Of a stretch of DNA of 64,000 bases, positions 54,339-63,788 are shown piece after piece. The notes under the pieces were generated by a model. That model made no database searches. It was not told the DNA's origin and was given only the letters and a program-made list of their open reading frames with translations. The DNA is from UBA1858 sp965227695 (GTDB lineage: Bacteria; Pseudomonadota; Gammaproteobacteria; UBA4575). The translations under genes were made by a program, and so were the position numbers. The stretch's first letter is position 1. Each line of letters begins with the position of its first letter. Where the stretch lies: contig OZ245760.1 of NCBI GenBank assembly GCA_965227695.1, positions 1,612,001-1,676,000 of the forward strand, read 5' to 3'.

Positions 54339-54526
54339 TGAACTCTACCAATTGAATTAAGGATATGTTCTACACCGTACGTTTTAGGAGCAATGACTTT
54401 TACTATAACTTCATTGCTATGATCTCCTAATTGCTCGGTCTGATATTTATTCAAATATGGTCTGAAACCAGACTCGCAGCCGGTATTTTGCCTTTTTCTT
54501 AATGTTAGATTAGTATTTGTATCCAT
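54335..54526 (-). CDS. Small island protein, coupled to the next gene
   Basis: A 63-residue protein (CESGFRPYLNKYQTEQLGDH, EVIVKVIAPKTYGVEHIL) with no known domain. The four-base stop/start overlap with the following gene supports a real operon. Confidence 0.55.
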   Translation of the reverse strand: MDTNTNLTLRKRQNTGCESGFRPYLNKYQTEQLGDHSNEVIVKVIAPKTYGVEHILNSIGRVQ

Positions 54527-54604
54527 TTCTTAATCTCGAGTTTTTATGAGGTTTGTAGCGGCCCGGCCCACGGGCTGCTTTTATTTGATCATTAACAGTT
54601 CAAC

Positions 54605-54793
54605 TTAAGTTGTCTGTTTTCGACCATTTTCAATTAATTCATTTAAGTCACTTGGTTTGTATTTAACTAGCCGTCCAACTTTATGGAATGGTAGTAATAC
54701 AGTTCCTGAGTAACGCCAATACTTCAGTGTTGATTCTTTAACACCTAAGTAATTAGCCGCTTCTGTTGTGTTGAGCATTTTTTCTGTTTTCAT
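54605..54793 (-). CDS. AlpA/excisionase-like HTH regulator
   Basis: A 62-residue MerR-type helix-turn-helix protein: LNTTEAANYLGVKESTLKYW, then KVGRLVKYKPSDLNELIENG, the AlpA/HTH_17 pattern. Such proteins control the integrase or act as excisionase in tRNA-inserted islands. Confidence 0.88.
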   Translation of the reverse strand: MKTEKMLNTTEAANYLGVKESTLKYWRYSGTVLLPFHKVGRLVKYKPSDLNELIENGRKQTT

Positions 54794-54993
54794 GATGAGT
54801 AGTAATTAACTGTTATGTGTTAAGTGTAATTAAGTATGCTCATGTTAAATTTTTATTGTAGAGACATTAACTGCCAACTAATGTCACTGGACTCGATAGG
54901 GGAAATATGATAGGTCGACGAATTAGGCGCAAGTCTTCCTAACCGAAGCCTGGGTGAATAATTTGTTATCTGATAGGTGCTGTAAACTTAGAG

Positions 54994-55479
54994 TTATTTA
55001 GGTCGAATTTTTTGTAAGATTTTTTCGTATTCGGGGTAATTGTTATCTTTCAAGTATTTTCTTTTACCTAGTAAGCTTAAAACCTTGTCTTTACTTCGTT
55101 GTCTGTATGTCAACACCGTGTCTGGTTCTAAATTATATTTTTCAGCTATTATCAAAGAAGCATTATTTTGGCTTTCGTCTTCAAGTTCATATAATGTTAA
55201 GTAATCAAGTGCAACTTTTTCTTGCTTACTCAATTTTCCATTGCGAGGTTTCTTAATGCTAAAAGGATTCCTTTCTGAATTTAATGCTCTTTTAATAGAA
55301 TGAATTAAAAATTTTCTATTTTTGTTTGTAATTTTATTTCCATTTTCAAGTTTTACTAATATCTCTTCTAGATAGTAATAATTACTATAATTAGTACAAT
55401 CATAAATATTGAATAAGAGCATTGATGTTTTTTTTACATGAGTAAAGTTCTTTTTCTGTGATTTACTCTCATCAGTCAT
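54994..55479 (-). CDS. Hypothetical island protein coupled to the integrase
   Basis: A 161-residue, Lys/Asn/Tyr-rich protein. It begins in the stop of the integrase gene (four-base overlap). The C-terminal half (AEKYNLEPDTVLTYRQRS, KDKVLSLLGKRKYLKD) looks like a helix-turn-helix. The tight coupling suggests a role in integration or its control, but no family is recognised. Confidence 0.6.
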   Translation of the reverse strand: MTDESKSQKKNFTHVKKTSMLLFNIYDCTNYSNYYYLEEILVKLENGNKITNKNRKFLIHSIKRALNSERNPFSIKKPRNGKLSKQEKVALDYLTLYELEDESQNNASLIIAEKYNLEPDTVLTYRQRSKDKVLSLLGKRKYLKDNNYPEYEKILQKIRPK

Positions 55480-56681
55480 ATTGATAATTCCAAAATTCTA
55501 TTTGTAATTTGTTGCGCGGCATCTCTGAGCCTTTCTACATCACGAATGATGTATCCACTTGTTACATCTCTTTCTACTGTCTTATGATTCGCAAGTCTTT
55601 TTACTGTAACAATGCTTAAATCTAGACTCTCCCCAATTGTTGTGAATGTTCTTCTTAAGTCATGTGGATTAAAGTTTATTCCGCTTAAGTTACGTACTTT
55701 GTATACCCATGTTCGATATTCGGATAATGGCTGATCTCCTAAATTACTGGAAAATACGTATTTACTTTTATCATTTGATTTATATCTATCTTCTAAAATA
55801 TTGTAAGTGTAAGTAGTGAGAGGGAACTCCACGGTAGTATGATTTTTTGTATCAATTAATTTAAAAGTTTTTTCTTTTAAGTCTACATTACCCCATAACA
55901 TTGTTGCACACTCGGTAGAACGTAAGCCTGTGAATAATAAAAATTGAAAATAATCTGATGCTGTTTTAGCTAGGACAGGGTGTGTTTCACTATTAAGGCT
56001 TTTTACGCTTTTTAGCCATGGTTTGATTTGGTAGTTTTTTAAAATAGAATCTTTTCTTTTTATTTCATACCAATGTTTTTTAATATCCAATATTTCAATA
56101 GGATTTAATCGTAGGCTAATATCTCCTCTGCGGCCTGCCAGTTTAATTTCTCTGTGAAATACGGCTCTAAGTACCCTCATACAATTATTCGCTCTAGCTA
56201 AACTTCGTTTACCAAGATCTTTATGACGCTTCTCTACCATAGCGTCTGTGATATCTACTAATGGTTTTTCAAGCCAGTCACTAACACCCCACTTAATAGC
56301 ACGCTTGTAATCTTTTACTGTAATTTCTTTAAATTTTTTATTTTTAGGATCGATGTAATCATCAAACGCATTTTTTAATGTTCTTCCTTTTGTTAGAGAT
56401 TTTTTCTTCTCTGCTGCAATGTCTATGCCCTTCGCAAGGTCTCCATTTAATACATTTGCCTGTTTTCGTGCTTGTTGGATTGTTACCTCGGGATATTTTC
56501 CGATTTTAATTTGAGTAGGCTTGTTATTTGCCCATTTGTAGAGGTAAAACACTTTATTGCCTGCCGCTGTTACACGGATCACAAGGCCATTAGATTCAGT
56601 ATCTGAATAACGAACCTGGTTTTTTTCTGGGGTAGGAAGCTTGTCGAGTTTGGTTTTAGTAAATTTGAATTTTCTATCCAC
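55476..56681 (-). CDS. int: Tyrosine site-specific integrase
   Basis: A 401-residue P4-type integrase. N-terminal DUF4102-like arm-binding domain (RYSDTESNGLVIRVTAAGNK, IGKYPEVTIQQARKQA), SAM-like core-binding region (about 100-200), and catalytic domain with Arg in TGLRSTE (near 252), HDLRRTF (near 338), LANHKT (near 362) and the nucleophile Tyr in SGYII (near 376). It lies 170 bases inside the right attachment site and recombines at the tRNA-Leu 3' end. Confidence 0.95.
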   Translation of the reverse strand: MDRKFKFTKTKLDKLPTPEKNQVRYSDTESNGLVIRVTAAGNKVFYLYKWANNKPTQIKIGKYPEVTIQQARKQANVLNGDLAKGIDIAAEKKKSLTKGRTLKNAFDDYIDPKNKKFKEITVKDYKRAIKWGVSDWLEKPLVDITDAMVEKRHKDLGKRSLARANNCMRVLRAVFHREIKLAGRRGDISLRLNPIEILDIKKHWYEIKRKDSILKNYQIKPWLKSVKSLNSETHPVLAKTASDYFQFLLFTGLRSTECATMLWGNVDLKEKTFKLIDTKNHTTVEFPLTTYTYNILEDRYKSNDKSKYVFSSNLGDQPLSEYRTWVYKVRNLSGINFNPHDLRRTFTTIGESLDLSIVTVKRLANHKTVERDVTSGYIIRDVERLRDAAQQITNRILELSI

Positions 56682-56705
56682 GGTAAATAATCCCTCAGGA
56701 CTAAT

Positions 56706-56723
56706 AGGCTATGAATAGACTAT
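56706..56723 (+). repeat. 18-bp island end repeat, right copy
   Basis: AGGCTATGAATAGACTAT, identical to 45009-45026, lying 25 bases upstream of the integrase start and 128 bases inside the right core. Confidence 0.6.
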
Positions 56724-56851
56724 GACAATCTTCAATATAACTCAACTTTACTTTGCTTAACTATACTTCAAATAACGTATAAAATATTGAAAGTATTGAG
56801 ATAAATTAATTTTTCTTATAACTTCAAAGACTTGTGAGAAAGATTTAAATA

Positions 56852-56910
56852 GGACTTAAAATCCCTCGCCTGTATAAGGCGTGCCGGTTCGACTCCGGCC
56901 CCGGGCACCA
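56852..56910 (+). repeat. attR core (duplicate of the tRNA-Leu 3' end)
   Basis: An exact 59-base copy of tRNA-Leu 44871-44929 including CCA. No tRNA 5' half precedes it, so it is not a gene. Confidence 0.92.
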
Positions 56911-57000
56911 ATATTCACCGGTGTGTTAATGATTAGCACATTGTTGCTTCTAATTTTTCTTTAGTTTGTTATTTTCTGCTAGTTCTCCGAGTTATCTTTT

Positions 57001-57344
57001 AGATTCCCGCTTGCGCGGGAATGACGATGATGAAACGGGAATGACGAAGAGGAGGCCAGAATAAAAGCCGCTTCAGATTCCCGCTTCCGCGGGAATGACA
57101 CGGGGACGTCATTATTGACCGCGGGAGATGTCAGTATAAATGTCACTGCAGATACCTGTTTGTGCGCGAACGACACGGGGATTTTAATATAAATACTACT
57201 CTGGATTCCTATGCGCAAAGAATAGCGGTATTGTGGTTGGCAATGTTATTTTTATGTATGTGCTTCGAGAGTGTTTCGCTACTTAAACTCTGTCAATGTG
57301 ATCTTATAGTTATTCCCGCGGATGCGGGAATCCTGTCATTCTGG
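57001..57344. repeat. Dispersed palindromic repeats (GATTCCCGC ... GCGGGAATGAC)
   Basis: Copies at 57001-57026, 57075-57099 and 57311-57344, with a degenerate one near 57148-57177, of the same family as 4683-4848. Translated frames over them give the familiar FPRKRES and HSRASGNL peptides, which are artefacts. The rest of 56911-57801 holds no gene. Confidence 0.75.
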
Positions 57345-57529
57345 TTAATTGAGTAGGTATGTTTTTAAAGTATTAAAATGACCTGTTAATTTATTACAAG
57401 CTGAAGTTTTCAAAGAATCAATCAGATTATATAGATAGCTTTATAAATATTTGGTCACGATGCCAAATTATTTACAAAGTATGCAAATAGAATATAGATG
57501 GTTAGCGTCTTGGAATAACACTAAAAAAA

Positions 57530-57568
57530 TGCCGTGCCTAAACAGTGAGAGGAATTCCAGGCACGGCA
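57530..57568. other. Strong hairpin in intergenic DNA
   Basis: TGCCGTGCCT and AGGCACGGCA form a perfect 10-bp stem around a 19-base loop, preceded by a run of A on the plus strand (a T-run on the minus strand). It could terminate a minus-strand transcript or be part of a small RNA. Confidence 0.45.
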
Positions 57569-57801
57569 AAGGCCTATAAAGAACGAAGACGTCGCATTAT
57601 CTGTCACTTTTATGATTTTTAATTGACACAAAGTTGATGGTTTTGTGACAGGCGATAAATTGTAGTGAACAGGAATATGGCCCGCAAAACGGTTCCACAA
57701 TAATTTTTCTCAAGTGACATTTCAGTCACTGATTTGACATATTCAATCAATATATACTGTCTATAGTCGAGTATTCTAAAATCAATACATTATTTTTCAG
57801 T

Positions 57802-57999
57802 ATGTATAAAAGATTTAAAACCCGAGATGGCAGCAAAGAATATATTCTCGAAGAAGATTTGGCGCATGTGGGATGGTATTTATATGTTTTTGAAAATGGG
57901 CTTTGTATAAGGGATCATTATAAAGACACTTTTGATTCGATTAAAAAGCTTGCAAGAGTCGAGTATTTGATTTTGGAAACTGCCTGGAAACCATTCTGA
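57802..57999 (+). CDS. Small hypothetical protein
   Basis: A 65-residue soluble protein. The middle and end (LYVFENGLCIRDHYKDTFDS, then IKKLARVEYLILETAWKPF) have an amphipathic, protein-like pattern. No family known and no strong ribosome site. Confidence 0.5.
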   Translation: MYKRFKTRDGSKEYILEEDLAHVGWYLYVFENGLCIRDHYKDTFDSIKKLARVEYLILETAWKPF

Positions 58000-58419
58000 A
58001 TACTAAAGTGCTGTATAATAGCCAATAATTAAAATAACAGCCTTAAGTGATATAGTTAGGCCAATTGCAAACATCAAACAGAATTATGGCAGTTTTCCGG
58101 CACACTACGCCTTGCCATGTGTGATTTCGAGTTCGAGTGATGCGGACTGCCATTGTTTGAAGCGCTAATTCCTCTGTTACTAATACATGTGTAATTGAAA
58201 GCATCGATCTGATGGCTATGTGTAATATAGCATTAAAATAATTACTTTATATTCAATTACATAGACTTGATTACAACTATACCGCTACTATCTGAAGTGT
58301 CACAATTTTTCTGATTTTTCATGTAAAAAATACAAATAAGTAAGAGAAAATAAATCAACCTGAAATCTGGGTAGTTTATTGTTCGTAACCATGATGAATT
58401 GTTTAATGGGGACAAACTA
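58000..58419. other. Intergenic stretch
   Basis: 420 bases before the second VPxPA-CTERM gene; no gene or clear regulatory site except the ribosome site GGGGA eight bases before 58420. Confidence 0.5.
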
Positions 58420-59274
58420 ATGAATAATCTTGCATTTCGTACCAGGCGATTTCTTTTGCTTACTTTGGTTGTCAGTTTCGGGTCTATTGCCAATGCTGGC
58501 GAAATCGTACCTTGCCCCACCGGTGGATGTATTTTCTCAGTCAGCACAACCGCCGGTGGCAATACAATTAATGGCGGTGGATTTTTTAATATTGATACTA
58601 CAACCGGTAATATCACGCTGAATACTAATCCTCTTACAACAGAGCAGACTCAGATCCTCTCTGACGCCAACTTAATGGCAGGTCAAAACTCGAATGGTTC
58701 TCTGATCTGGTCAATGCCAAATGGCAATGAAATTAGTGTCAACAACGTCTTCGGTAATGGTGACCCTATCCTTGGTTTTGGTCTGGGCGCCTCCGCGGGC
58801 GCAATGGGTGGTACCTTCTCGTTTAGTTTCGACTTACCGGTATCAATCGGCGGGCTTATCAATGCGCGCTCGGAAATCGGATATACTTTGACGGATACTC
58901 TTGGCGATGGGGCAGAAATTAGTGGTATCGGTGGCGATAAGATTCTTCAGGCATTTGAAATAGATTCAGATTTTGCTGGCTTACCTGATTTAAATAAAGG
59001 TGTTGACGTCGGTGATGATTTTTCATTTATAACGGGTGGACCAGCAACAATGCAGTCGATGATATTCTCTGCAACAAATCAATTCACAGGGAGTACGGAT
59101 TACGATTTGATGAGTGTGTTTATTGATTTTTCACTCAGCACCAATAGTGCGGTAGGAATATCTGGTTTTGTTGAGCAAACTGTAGTCCCTGTTCCTGCAG
59201 CATTATGGTTATTTGGTTCGGCGTTGGGAATGCTTGGCTGGTATCGCAAAAAGTCTAAAACGACTATGGCATAA
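58420..59274 (+). CDS. PEP-CTERM (VPxPA) sorting-domain protein
   Basis: From the ATG at 58420, 284 residues. Signal peptide to about residue 24 (SIANA); a Gly/Asn/Thr-rich beta body with two early cysteines; C-terminal sorting signal VPVPAALWLFGSALGMLGW from about residue 256, then YRKKSK. Exosortase would process it for surface or matrix display. A strong terminator follows. No enzymatic motif. Confidence 0.85.
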   Translation: MNNLAFRTRRFLLLTLVVSFGSIANAGEIVPCPTGGCIFSVSTTAGGNTINGGGFFNIDTTTGNITLNTNPLTTEQTQILSDANLMAGQNSNGSLIWSMPNGNEISVNNVFGNGDPILGFGLGASAGAMGGTFSFSFDLPVSIGGLINARSEIGYTLTDTLGDGAEISGIGGDKILQAFEIDSDFAGLPDLNKGVDVGDDFSFITGGPATMQSMIFSATNQFTGSTDYDLMSVFIDFSLSTNSAVGISGFVEQTVVPVPAALWLFGSALGMLGWYRKKSKTTMA

Positions 59275-59312
59275 TTATTTACATTATTTTCATTTCATGT
59301 TTTTTGAATGAG

Positions 59313-59338
59313 AGCCCAGTGACCATGCTGGGCTTTTC
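59313..59338 (+). terminator. Rho-independent terminator
   Basis: AGCCCAG/CTGGGCT stem with an eight-base loop and TTTT, 38 bases after the PEP-CTERM stop. Confidence 0.8.
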
Positions 59339-59565
59339 ACTATATAAGTGTAACCTCGATGCTTATACATTATGCAATCAGCTTTTGAGCTTCAAATATT
59401 ACAAATTTATTTCACTATAAAAATCATATTTCATGGTCCTTCAGAATTGATTGGTATGTGATTGTTTGAAGCCCGCTAACATTTTCATGCTGATCAAAAG
59501 CCATCACGTTTTATAAAGCCAGATAATGATGCTAAATGATTTATTACGACTCAGAACCTAAGGTG

Positions 59566-60609
59566 ATGAAATTTTTTTTCTTATTCATATTAGTTAATTT
59601 ATTTTTATTTAGCTTAAATGTCTCAGCCAATTCAATTGATAAAATTGCTTTTGGTTCGTGTCTAAAAGAAGATCGTAATCAGCCAATTTGGGATTCAATT
59701 ATTAATCAGGAGCCCGATATATTTATATTTACAGGTGACAATATCTATGCAGATACCTTCGATCCAAAAATAATGAAGCAAAAGTATCAATTACTTTCCG
59801 AGCAATCAGGATTTCAGCGTCTCTCAAACTCTATTCCAGTCTATGCTACCTGGGATGACCATGATTACGGTCAGAATGATGCTGGTGAGGAAAATCCCAT
59901 CAAAAAGCAATCAGAGCAATTATTTCTCGACTTTTATCAAGTACCTGATACGTCACCTGCCCGAGAAAGACCGGGGATATATCAATCCTATATGTTTGGT
60001 GCGCCCGAAAAAACTATCCAGTTGATACTTCTGGATACACGATATTTTCGCGGTGCCTTGGTTGAAGGCAAACCAACAGAGCAATGTTCTGTGAAAAACT
60101 ATGTCAAGCAACTTAACCCTGATGTATCGTTATTAGGGGCCACGCAATGGCACTGGCTGTCCCAGGAACTTGAAAAGCCTGCAATGCTTCGGATCATTGT
60201 CTCCAGCATACAAGTCATTCCAGATGAGCATTGTTGGGAAAAATAGTCTAATTTTCCTTTTGAACGGGAAAAACTTTTTGACTTGATTTCACAATCAAAA
60301 GCCAGTGGCGTCATATTTATCAGTGGAGATCGTCATTTGGCAGAAGTATCGGCCATAAAACATAAAAAAATTGATTATCCGCTATATGAAATGACATTAA
60401 GTGGTATGAATACGAAAATGTATGGCGAAGGCGAGCAAAATCGCTTTCAGTTGAGTAATGATAATTTTCGTGAAAATAATTATGGAATCATCGAAATCCA
60501 TTGGAATAACGTATCGCCATATCTTTCACTGCAGATACATAACAAATCCGGTAGTCTGCTGTTTCGTCACGACGTGCCATTTAAAAGACTGAATATCAGC
60601 GATAAATGA
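59566..60609 (+). pseudogene. PhoD-like alkaline phosphatase interrupted by one amber codon
   Basis: From the ATG at 59566 (signal peptide ending NVSAN) the frame covers 347 codons with a single TAG at 60244-60246, between HCWEK and SNFPFEREKLFDL, in the same frame. Metallophosphatase motifs stand on both sides: GDNIYAD (near 57), WDDHDYGQND (near 95) and SGDRHLAE (near 252). Family members usually have Trp at the stop position (TGG to TAG), so one base change explains it. The N-terminal product alone lacks the last metal-binding motif. Confidence 0.85.
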
Positions 60610-60865
60610 ACAAACTGAGGACCGTTCCTTAGTCTGGCAACGGCCATGTTGTCATCTGATATTTTAGTATAAGCAAATCCTCAAAATTTCAGTCATCGCT
60701 AATTTTGTGCATAGTTATAGTTTTCATTAACCATAGATATTACCTGGCGGCAGTCCCTGACAGATAATCGACAATATACAAAATTAAAAATTTGAAGTAA
60801 AATCCCGTACTGCAAGAGAGTGAATTTCTCAGAAAAGCATAATATATTGTCGGGATACTACAATA

Positions 60866-61801
60866 ATGTCATGTCAGCTACAGATAGTTAGTAACATCAC
60901 AAGAAATATAATCTCATTGATTATATTTTTATTCATAACAACTGTCTCTTTTAACGCGCAAGCGTTTGATCTGTTTGGTAAAAAACTCCCTGACTCTATT
61001 ACATATGAAATCCTGGACTCAGAACTTCAGCCATACAATTCCCTCACTGAAGCACAAAAAAACGCTTTATTAGCACTTGAAGCACGAGTACGTGGGATCT
61101 CTGAAAAGAAAATTAAAAACGCCTATGGTGTTGCTTTGGTGGGAGATGATCTTGCTATATTAAACGAGGTCATTGAAAAGCTTGAAATTGAAAATGTAAT
61201 ACTTGATGCCGATCCAAAATCAAACGATCAAACTTTACCATTTTCAGGCTATATCACTTTCGCGGATGAAGTCGGTCGATCATTACAACTCGGTTTTATA
61301 CTGCAGATCAACGAAAACACCAACGGGCAGAGAGTCCAGGTCATCAACTTGAATCCAATATTCTGGGGGACGCCAAATATAGAGTTATTTGTCATTCCAG
61401 AAAAAGCATTGGACGCATCAACATCCAGTGCCGAGAAAGATTATATTGCTCTATACAAAAATTTAACTTCAAAATCATTAAATATTAATGACATTCCCTA
61501 CGCCCATGACAAATATTTTATTGTGGCTTTTTTCAAAAGTCTGATTCCACCGGGTGTACTTGTTTCACTCAAAGTGGCGGATGATAAAGATGGCGCTCAT
61601 GGTAATGTAGAGAACAATAAATTCCAGGTATTTGATGGCGGCTGGATGGTGGCAATTCAGCCACTAGAAGCGAATCTTCAGAAGGAAATGAAGTGGGCGA
61701 AAGTCACCTACCAGACTGATGACACTATTTATAAGGGAATGGATGATTCTGAGCGTATTGTAGGCTTGTTTCAGCTTGGGACTTCGAGGGGCGATTACTA
61801 A
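60866..61801 (+). CDS. Secreted hypothetical protein, first of a pair
   Basis: A 311-residue protein with a signal peptide (cleavage near FNAQA, residue 35). Mature part beta-rich without cysteines (LQLGFILQINENTNGQRVQV, PNIELFVIPEKAL, VFDGGWMVAIQPL). No family recognised. Its stop overlaps the next start by one base (TAATG), so the two are coupled. Confidence 0.7.
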   Translation: MSCQLQIVSNITRNIISLIIFLFITTVSFNAQAFDLFGKKLPDSITYEILDSELQPYNSLTEAQKNALLALEARVRGISEKKIKNAYGVALVGDDLAILNEVIEKLEIENVILDADPKSNDQTLPFSGYITFADEVGRSLQLGFILQINENTNGQRVQVINLNPIFWGTPNIELFVIPEKALDASTSSAEKDYIALYKNLTSKSLNINDIPYAHDKYFIVAFFKSLIPPGVLVSLKVADDKDGAHGNVENNKFQVFDGGWMVAIQPLEANLQKEMKWAKVTYQTDDTIYKGMDDSERIVGLFQLGTSRGDY

Positions 61802-62607
61802 TGTGCTCAATACTTAAAAAATTAAGGTTAAGCTGTTTCGCGGCGATATTGATTATTGCCTTATCTGCTATTTCAACCAATGTGTATGCGGGTGGCGGTG
61901 GCGGAGGTGGTGGCCAGTTGAACACTACAATCACGCGGGTACTCTTCGCCTCTTTTATACTTTCTGAATATTTTTATCTCAGCACGTTCAATAAATTAAC
62001 AAACAACGCAATTGCATTTCCATTTTTATTCGGGAAAAACTGGTTAAATGCCGATCCATCATCAGTGTGGGCGGCAACTGTCTATACGCAACAAGCCAGA
62101 TTGTTTATTGCCATGGTTTATATATGGCAGCTATATCGCTATGCAAAACTGAGTCAGCAGGCTTCGCAGCAACTTGCACCTTCTGTTGTTCGGAATCATC
62201 CGAACGCGATACAAAATCAGGCAGCCTCACAAACACTTCAGGATGCAGGTAATACAAGAGCAAATTTGCAGAATGATGTTAACAGTTACCTGCAACTGCA
62301 AAGATTGTCAGCCATTCTTACTTTATTTACTTTTTATAATCCATATTCGCCTAATTTCGTTTTCCAGAGAAACAAGGCAGTTTCCATTGATTATACCTAT
62401 GCACCTGCCATGTCCACTTTGACTGCGATTACATTTATTGTCTTACAAGGGCTGCTAAATGATTATAAGAATGCATTAGGTAGTAATAATTCCCAGAATC
62501 ATTTTGCCCAAATCAAGCATAGCCAACTAATTGTGCTGGCTCTTTTGCAATATATGATTATACAAAGACAATTCTTTATGCGGCTATATATGCCTGCAGA
62601 GAAATAA
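61801..62607 (+). CDS. Glycine-tract membrane protein, second of a pair
   Basis: A 268-residue protein with a signal peptide (ending VYA) followed at once by eight glycines, then about four hydrophobic helices (VLFASFILSEYFYL, ARLFIAMVYIWQLY, LSAILTLFTFYNPY, STLTAITFIVLQGL) separated by a Gln/Ala-rich helix. Probably membrane-bound with an exported N-terminus. Translationally coupled to the preceding secreted protein. Function unknown. Confidence 0.65.
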   Translation: MCSILKKLRLSCFAAILIIALSAISTNVYAGGGGGGGGQLNTTITRVLFASFILSEYFYLSTFNKLTNNAIAFPFLFGKNWLNADPSSVWAATVYTQQARLFIAMVYIWQLYRYAKLSQQASQQLAPSVVRNHPNAIQNQAASQTLQDAGNTRANLQNDVNSYLQLQRLSAILTLFTFYNPYSPNFVFQRNKAVSIDYTYAPAMSTLTAITFIVLQGLLNDYKNALGSNNSQNHFAQIKHSQLIVLALLQYMIIQRQFFMRLYMPAEK

Positions 62608-62682
62608 CTACAAGATGATCTTTCTCGTATATCAGTCTAGGCATGTCTGCCTGCACTCAGAAAATTATAATTCGAAAATATT

Positions 62683-62874
62683 TTACTTTTTATAAAACTC
62701 GTCAAACTCTGCTTCAGAGATAGTCTCTTGTGTCACTAATATTTTAGTGCGTCGATCTTTGTTTTTTCGGCGATCCGAAGCCACAAGTTTGCCTTCCTTA
62801 TCTTTGAACGGGAACTCTACGTGTTCTCTTTCAAGTCTTCTTTCTTGATCCCGACGATCAGATTTATATGTCAT
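62683..62874 (-). CDS. Small charged hypothetical protein
   Basis: From the ATG at 62874 (AAGG upstream), 63 residues, strongly Arg/Lys/Glu rich (YKSDRRDQERRLEREHVEF, SDRRKNKDRRTK). The repeated DRR motifs resemble small RNA-associated or disordered proteins. No family known. Confidence 0.55.
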   Translation of the reverse strand: MTYKSDRRDQERRLEREHVEFPFKDKEGKLVASDRRKNKDRRTKILVTQETISEAEFDEFYKK

Positions 62875-63049
62875 ATCAACGTACCTTTGCCACAAAATTT
62901 TCCTAATATTTAGTCATAGACATAAAAATATGTAATTAACTGTGAGATTGAGCGAACAATTCAGATTCATTAACGGTAATCGACTATTATTTATAATCGC
63001 AGCGATTAATCATTAATGGATGGTTGTATCACTTTATAAACAATTTCAG

Positions 63050-63358
63050 CTAGATAAACACAATAAAGAAGTATGTCATCACCACTGACATTACACCTGC
63101 CACCATACATCCAGCGACAATCAATCTGTCATTCTTGCGTAACTGTCTGACCATGCCAGCAGATGAGATCACTTGAGATCCTTTTACACTGACTCTTTTC
63201 GGCATTTTGACCTCTTTTTGGCCTTTTTCAGCCGCAATTAAGTCTGCCTCGTCATGAATGTCCGAAGTCTCAGGTTTCTCAGATGGATTGACGTCTGGCG
63301 TATCCAGTGTGAGTTCTGCCTCTTCCTCATTGTATTGAATTTTTGGATTGACTTGCAT
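63050..63358 (-). CDS. Hypothetical protein with a C-terminal membrane anchor
   Basis: A 102-residue protein with an acidic N-terminal half (EEEAELTLDTPDVNPSEKPE), a basic linker (MPKRVSVKGSQ) and one C-terminal membrane segment (about 80-102, LIVAGCMVAGVMSVVMTYFF). Tail-anchored topology; function unknown. Confidence 0.55.
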   Translation of the reverse strand: MQVNPKIQYNEEEAELTLDTPDVNPSEKPETSDIHDEADLIAAEKGQKEVKMPKRVSVKGSQVISSAGMVRQLRKNDRLIVAGCMVAGVMSVVMTYFFIVFI

Positions 63359-63649
63359 GCTGTTGTCTCCATTGGCAATTCACTGGCAGAAATTAAAACA
63401 CGTGGTTCAATCAATAATGTGATGACCTATAAATATTTTGTGTCGCTTTGTTTAACGGCCAGATATCCAGATAAATGGTGCTAGTGTCCGCTCTTCGCCA
63501 GCTTGTAATGAGATCATTCCGCTGGTATCACCATTCTTCGCTATTTTTAAGCCATTCGTCTCCAGATGTTAACGTGACATCAAATTGAAATGAAATTTCA
63601 TTAATGTGCGCACCATCTTATAACTTACTGTTTAACTAGAGGAAATTTT

Positions 63650-63763
63650 ATGAGTAATGTACTCAAATACTTGAGAAATGTGCTTGATCCATACTGGAGT
63701 GAATTTATGTTATTCACCCTATTTGCAGTATCCATATTTAATCTCGGAGTGATTGTTTTTTAG
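63650..63763 (+). CDS. 37-residue membrane protein
   Basis: A short gene with a strong ribosome site (AGAGGA, six bases before ATG). The protein starts MSNVLKYLRNVLDPYWSEFM and ends in one membrane segment (LFTLFAVSIFNLGVIVF). A clear terminator 25 bases after the stop supports a real single-gene transcript. No family known. Confidence 0.6.
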   Translation: MSNVLKYLRNVLDPYWSEFMLFTLFAVSIFNLGVIVF

Positions 63764-63788
63764 TTCGCTGTTTGGACTACATGGTTTA

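Larger units (their letters stand above)
44871..56910. mobile_element. Integrative genomic island in tRNA-Leu, about 12 kb
   Basis: Bounded by an exact 59-bp direct repeat: the 3' end of tRNA-Leu on the left and a displaced copy on the right. The integrase gene lies next to the right end, with an AlpA-like regulator and small coupled genes. Cargo is an AAA ATPase and a restriction-modification set. The base composition is visibly AT-richer than the flanks, with decayed stretches. No conjugation or phage structural genes are present. Confidence 0.92.

Noticed and set aside
56979..57218. 79-codon minus-strand frame over the palindromic repeats
   Set aside because: Its peptides (FPRKRES, HSRASGNL) are the well-known translation of dispersed palindromic repeats, not a protein.
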